A stretch of DNA of 7,699 nt, taken from positions 1 to 7,699 of the forward strand of contig JAIRYH010000122.1 in the NCBI GenBank assembly GCA_031267855.1, read 5' to 3'. Shown here piece by piece: positions 4,638-7,699 of the stretch. Numbering within the stretch: the first letter of the stretch is position 1; each line of letters starts with the position of its first letter. Source of the stretch: Prevotellaceae bacterium (lineage in GTDB: Bacteria > Bacteroidota > Bacteroidia > Bacteroidales > UBA932). The notes below the pieces were generated by a model that searched no databases, had not been told where the DNA came from, and worked only from the letters and a program-made list of their open reading frames with translations. A program made the position numbers and the translations under genes.

Positions 4638-6158
4638 ATGATTATGAAAAAACGACTGTTATTATTGTTACCGCTGCTTGCATTTTGCATTTATTGCCTG
4701 CCGGCAAAAGCCGAAGCATCCTTTAAAGTACTTGTGCTTACCGAGCGGGGCGGGCAGCATGGCGGTTTTACGGATGCGGCGCTGAAATGGCTGGGTGAAA
4801 AAGCAAAGGAATTAAATTTCGAATGGACGGAAATCAACAGCACCGGGCCGGTCAGTGATGCCTATTTATCCGCCTTTAGGCTGATCATTCAATTGGACTA
4901 TCCGCCTTACGGATGGACGAAAGACGCCGAAAAAGCCTTTGTAAAGTATATTGACGAAGGGCGCGGCGGGTGGATTGGCTTTCATCATGCCGCCCTGCTG
5001 GGCGAATTTGACGGATTCCCGCTATGGCATTGGTTTTCCGATTTTATGGGCGGCGTCCGGTTTGAAAATTATATTGCCCAAAAAGCCGCCGGAACGGTTC
5101 ATGTGGAAGCGCCGGAGCATCCGGTGATGAAAGGCGTAAGTCATTCGTTCACCATCCTCGACGACGAATGGTACACCTTCGACCGGAATCCCCGCCCCAA
5201 CGTGCAGGTATTAGCCAATGTCGACGAATCAAGCTACCGTCCGGCGTCGGATATAAAGATGGGCGACCACCCGGTGATCTGGACCAACCCGGACAAGCCT
5301 GCCCGAAACGTTTATTTCCTGACAGGGCACAGCGAGAAACTATTCAGTGTAAAAGATTTTACGACCATGTTCTCTAACGCTGTTCAATGGGCGGCAACGG
5401 GCGGGGCGGATGCTAAAAACGCTTATCCGGCAAATTATGCCAAAGCGCCCCGTTTTAAAGCACTGGTTTATTATACCGAGCACGCCGAAGAAGCGCATGT
5501 CGCGTTTGCCGGGCAGGGGGTGGAATTTTTCCGCCGGCTGAATTACGGCGACGGATATACGCTGGACGTTACCACAAGCCTGTCGCAATATCCTTACGAA
5601 AAACTTAAAGAATACGATATTGTCGTCATGCTTAACGATTCGCCCGACAGCAGGGAACAGCGCGACGCATTCGAGAAATACATGGAGCACGGCGGCGGAT
5701 GGATGGGATTTCATGCCGCTGCCTACAACGACAAAAATACCAATTGGCAATGGTTTGTCGATTTTCTGGGCGGCGGGGTCTTCTTCTGCAACAACTGGCC
5801 GCCGCAGCCTGTCAAGCTGACCGTCGATAACACGGAACACCCCGTGACAAAAAACCTGCCCGCAACATTTATTGCCCCCGAAAGCGAATGGTATCAATGG
5901 AAACCCAGCCCAAGGGGAAATAAGGACATAGAAGTACTGGTTTCCCTTTCGCCGGACAATTATCCGGTGGGCATAAAAGACGTCATCAGCTTCGGCGACT
6001 TTCCGGTGGTCTGGACAAACAAAAACTACCGCATGATTTACCTGAACATGGGGCATGGCGATGACGAATTTACGGATGCAACCCAAAAACTTTTATTTGT
6101 TAATGCTTTCCGCTGGATACTCGGCAGCAATAAGGAAGGGAACCCTTTTAAAAAATAA
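4638..6158 (+). CDS. secreted protein with two tandem ThuA domains
   Basis: The protein has 506 residues. Residues 1-26 look like a type I signal peptide: MKKR, a leucine-rich core, then cleavage near AKA or AEA. The residues before Cys17 and Cys20 do not form a good lipobox, so a soluble exported protein is favoured over a lipoprotein. Two ThuA (trehalose-utilisation-like, class I glutamine amidotransferase-like fold) domains follow, about 29-252 and 272-494. Each repeats the same landmarks: GGWIGFHHAA / GGWMGFHAAA, EHPV (160-163 / 400-403), DDEWYTF / ESEWYQW, GDHPVIWTN / GDFPVVWTN and a GH near the end (230-231 / 472-473). Family members are linked to disaccharide and keto-sugar metabolism, but the biochemical role is poorly defined, so I assign no reaction. 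Most ThuA proteins carry one copy, so this is a fused duplication. Start: ATG at 4638 (MIMKKR) or the second ATG at 4644 (MKKR), which is an equally good signal-peptide start. It is divergent from the catabolic operon and 239 nt upstream of the receptor gene on the same strand. Confidence 0.92.
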   Translation: MIMKKRLLLLLPLLAFCIYCLPAKAEASFKVLVLTERGGQHGGFTDAALKWLGEKAKELNFEWTEINSTGPVSDAYLSAFRLIIQLDYPPYGWTKDAEKAFVKYIDEGRGGWIGFHHAALLGEFDGFPLWHWFSDFMGGVRFENYIAQKAAGTVHVEAPEHPVMKGVSHSFTILDDEWYTFDRNPRPNVQVLANVDESSYRPASDIKMGDHPVIWTNPDKPARNVYFLTGHSEKLFSVKDFTTMFSNAVQWAATGGADAKNAYPANYAKAPRFKALVYYTEHAEEAHVAFAGQGVEFFRRLNYGDGYTLDVTTSLSQYPYEKLKEYDIVVMLNDSPDSREQRDAFEKYMEHGGGWMGFHAAAYNDKNTNWQWFVDFLGGGVFFCNNWPPQPVKLTVDNTEHPVTKNLPATFIAPESEWYQWKPSPRGNKDIEVLVSLSPDNYPVGIKDVISFGDFPVVWTNKNYRMIYLNMGHGDDEFTDATQKLLFVNAFRWILGSNKEGNPFKK

Positions 6159-6186
6159 ATTAACGGTCAGCCAAACCATAAATTGT

Positions 6187-6237
6187 ATGAAACGTAAAAA
6201 GAATTCAATAGACACAAGGAGCTATTCACGTATGTGA
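6187..6237 (+). other. 17-codon open frame, possible remnant of a duplicated gene start
   Basis: ATG AAA CGT AAA AAG AAT TCA ATA encodes MKRKKNSI and continues to a TGA inside the first palindrome unit. The first bases resemble the receptor start at 6398, which reads ATGAAAAGTAAACAAAATCAA; with a one-base gap most of the first 22 positions match. It may be a truncated copy of a receptor gene start, a leader peptide, or chance similarity of A-rich starts. No protein function is claimed. Confidence 0.3.
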
Positions 6238-6330
6238 ACAGGGGCTATTCACACAGGTGAACAGGGGCTATTCACACAGGTGAACAGGGGCTGTTCACGT
6301 ATGTGAACAGGGGCTGTTCACATACGTGAA
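6221..6330. repeat. five tandem 23-bp palindromic units
   Basis: The units start at about 6221 (short), 6241, 6264, 6287 and 6310, with an exact period of 23 for the full units. Each consists of GGGGC, a left arm T(A/G)TTCAC, a 4-nt centre and a right arm GTGAACA (GTGAATA in the last). The centres are GTAT, ACAG, ACAG, GTAT and ATAC. Unit 4, TGTTCACGTATGTGAACA, has perfect 7-bp arms. The array lies in the probable leader of the receptor gene. It could be DNA sites for a dimeric regulator, a series of RNA hairpins, or a REP-like satellite. There are no spacers of CRISPR type, and a period of 23 rules out coding repeats. Confidence 0.92.
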
Positions 6331-6397
6331 TAAATAATATTGAGGATGCCCTCCTTAAAAAATAAACCAACTACATTAACTTAAAATTATCAAACGT

Positions 6398-7699
6398 ATG
6401 AAAAGTAAACAAAATCAATGCTGGCACAAGATTTTTCTTGTCATGCTTTTACTTATTCCCGGCGCGATATTCGCCCAGACCGGGGAAGTAAGGGGAACTG
6501 TTACAGACGCCGCCACCGGTGATGCGCTGGTGGGGGTGTCGGTGGTACAAAAAGGAACGGCGAATGCCGTGGTTACCGATGCGAATGGCGTATTTGCCAT
6601 TAACGTGCCGGCAAATGCGGTTTTGCAGTTTTCCTATATGGGATACAACACGGCGGAACAGGTGGCGCAGTCTGCCGTGCTGGACGTAAAGCTGACGGAA
6701 GTGGTCACCGCGCTGGACGAAGTGATCGTCGTCGGATACGGCGTGCAGAAGAAAAGCGTGGTAACGGCTGCCATCAGCCGGATAACAACAGATGACCTTG
6801 ACCTGGAAAATCCGACTACCGTGCAAAATGCCCTGAAAGGCAAAGTTTCGGGCGTCCAGATCACGTCCAACTCCGGACAGCCCGGCGCAGACGCCAAAAT
6901 ACGTATCCGCGGCATCGGAACGGTGAACGACGCCAATCCGCTGTATGTGATTGACGGCATGCCTTCGTCCAACGGCATCAACTACCTCAATCCGTCCGAC
7001 ATCGCTTCCATCGAAATCCTGAAAGACGCCGCTTCGGCTGCCATTTACGGCTCGCGCGGCGCCAACGGCGTAGTGCTGGTGACCACCAAAAGCGGGAAAA
7101 AAGGCACAAAAGCGCAGTTCGACTATGAATTTTCCTACGGATTCCAGAACATGCCCAAAAAGTCAAACCTGCTGGGCAGCGCCGACTATCAGCTATTGAT
7201 GAACGAAATGGGCGCCAATTCGGGCAGGGGCAACAATTATTACTTCCCCACCCCGTCCACGGTTAATACCGACTGGCAGGAAGAACTCACCTACGCCAAT
7301 GCGCCGCTGACGAATCACAGATTCTCACTGAGCGGCGGCACGGAACGCAGCACCTACTACGTGTCGTTCGGCATACTGGAACAAAGCGGCATCTTTGCCA
7401 AAGGATACGCCGATTTCTCCCGCTACAACGCCCGGCTTAATTATACCCACACCCTGCTCGACACAAAAGAACGGTCATGGCTCAATAATATCTCCTTCGG
7501 CTCGAGGATCAGCTATTCCCATTCCAAAACCACCGGCAGCGATATCGGCAACAGCGAGGCGGGAGGCACGATTGCATCCATGAACATGCTGCCGCCCACC
7601 GAACCCATTTTCCAGACGGATCCGGCCAAGCTTGCCGACTACGCAAGCATTTACCCGAACCACGTGACCGACGGCGACGGACGGGTCTATAACATCATC
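6398..7699 (+). CDS. SusC-like TonB-dependent outer membrane receptor (N-terminal part; gene runs off the window)
   Basis: A frame open without interruption for 434 codons to the window end. Residues 1-27 are a signal peptide ending IPGAIFAQ. Residues 30-100 form a carboxypeptidase-regulatory-like beta-sandwich (GEVRGTVTDAATGDALVGV ... FSYMGY). The TonB-box region is DEVIVVGYGVQ (107-117). The plug spans about 118-234, with ANPLYVIDGMP (179-189), the conserved IEILKDAASAAIYGSRGANG (205-224) and VVLVTTKSG after it. The beta-barrel begins after that. Members of the SusC/RagA family are about 1000 residues long and, with a SusD partner, import oligosaccharides or other large nutrients across the outer membrane, driven by TonB-ExbBD. 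The SusD gene would be expected just outside the window to the right. The ATG at 6398 follows an A/T-rich leader (TTAACTTAAAATTATCAAACGT) typical of Bacteroidota. Start and frame are secure; the cargo is unknown. Confidence 0.96.
   Translation, partial: MKSKQNQCWHKIFLVMLLLIPGAIFAQTGEVRGTVTDAATGDALVGVSVVQKGTANAVVTDANGVFAINVPANAVLQFSYMGYNTAEQVAQSAVLDVKLTEVVTALDEVIVVGYGVQKKSVVTAAISRITTDDLDLENPTTVQNALKGKVSGVQITSNSGQPGADAKIRIRGIGTVNDANPLYVIDGMPSSNGINYLNPSDIASIEILKDAASAAIYGSRGANGVVLVTTKSGKKGTKAQFDYEFSYGFQNMPKKSNLLGSADYQLLMNEMGANSGRGNNYYFPTPSTVNTDWQEELTYANAPLTNHRFSLSGGTERSTYYVSFGILEQSGIFAKGYADFSRYNARLNYTHTLLDTKERSWLNNISFGSRISYSHSKTTGSDIGNSEAGGTIASMNMLPPTEPIFQTDPAKLADYASIYPNHVTDGDGRVYNII

Larger units (their letters stand above)
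6159..6397 (+). other. intergenic leader of the SusC-like gene
   Basis: The 239 nt between the ThuA and receptor genes hold no convincing gene. ATAAATTGTAT at 6178-6188 resembles the ATAACATTGTA word of the divergent region with one base missing, and could be a -7-like box. A 17-codon frame (6187-6237) begins with sequence similar to the receptor's own start and runs into the palindrome array. After the array, an A/T-rich stretch leads to the receptor's ATG with no Shine-Dalgarno. I see no clear terminator after the ThuA gene, so read-through into the receptor gene is possible. Confidence 0.5.

Noticed and set aside
4638..4720. Lipoprotein signal on the ThuA protein
   Set aside because: Cys17 and Cys20 are preceded by LAF and CIY, which are poor lipobox sequences, while AKA/AEA downstream fits type I cleavage.
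5340..6086. Minus-strand open frame of 248 codons inside the ThuA gene
   Set aside because: It is antisense to the second ThuA domain, whose sequence is clearly under protein-level constraint; the antisense product has no known motif.
6251..6330. CRP/FNR-type binding sites in the palindrome array
   Set aside because: The CRP form is TGTGA-N6-TCACA. Here the half-sites are in the opposite sense (TTCAC-N4-GTGAA), and the inter-unit arrangement has the wrong spacing.

Overview
The window looks like a chromosomal segment from a member of the Bacteroidota, most likely Bacteroidales. The right end opens a SusC-type TonB-dependent receptor, with an N-terminal carboxypeptidase-regulatory-like domain, a TonB box and a plug. 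The leaders before the start codons lack clear Shine-Dalgarno sequences, as is usual in that phylum. I cannot name the species.

Layout. Positions 1-162 hold a 41-42 bp tandem repeat array that runs off the left edge. A GC hairpin and a heptad-based dispersed repeat follow. Positions 289-4368 hold a compact four-gene operon on the minus strand. In transcription order it encodes a xylose-isomerase-like TIM-barrel sugar isomerase/epimerase, a zinc-dependent medium-chain sugar or polyol dehydrogenase, an Fe-S ene-reductase of the old yellow enzyme / 2,4-dienoyl-CoA reductase superfamily, and a divergent deoxyribose-phosphate aldolase. The gaps are 7, 16 and 34 nt. A 269-nt divergent intergenic region separates this operon from a plus-strand gene for a secreted protein with two tandem ThuA domains (4638-6158). 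A 239-nt spacer follows, containing five tandem 23-bp palindromic units, and then the SusC-like receptor starts at 6398 and runs off the right edge.

How the parts may work together (inference). The receptor would import a glycan or glycoside across the outer membrane. The secreted double-ThuA protein would act on sugars outside the cytoplasm. The cytoplasmic operon could oxidise, isomerise, reduce and finally retro-aldol cleave an unusual sugar or cyclitol. The aldolase keeps the three catalytic residues but has a changed phosphate loop, the ene-reductase lacks a usual active-site His, and no sugar kinase is visible, so a non-standard and perhaps unphosphorylated substrate is plausible.

The non-coding DNA is unusually structured. 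The four-gene operon is bracketed by near-identical 34-bp inverted repeats (206-239 and 4407-4440). The divergent intergenic region carries a two-part motif repeated in inverted orientation facing each gene. The leader of the receptor gene is an array of palindromes with conserved arms and changing 4-nt centres.
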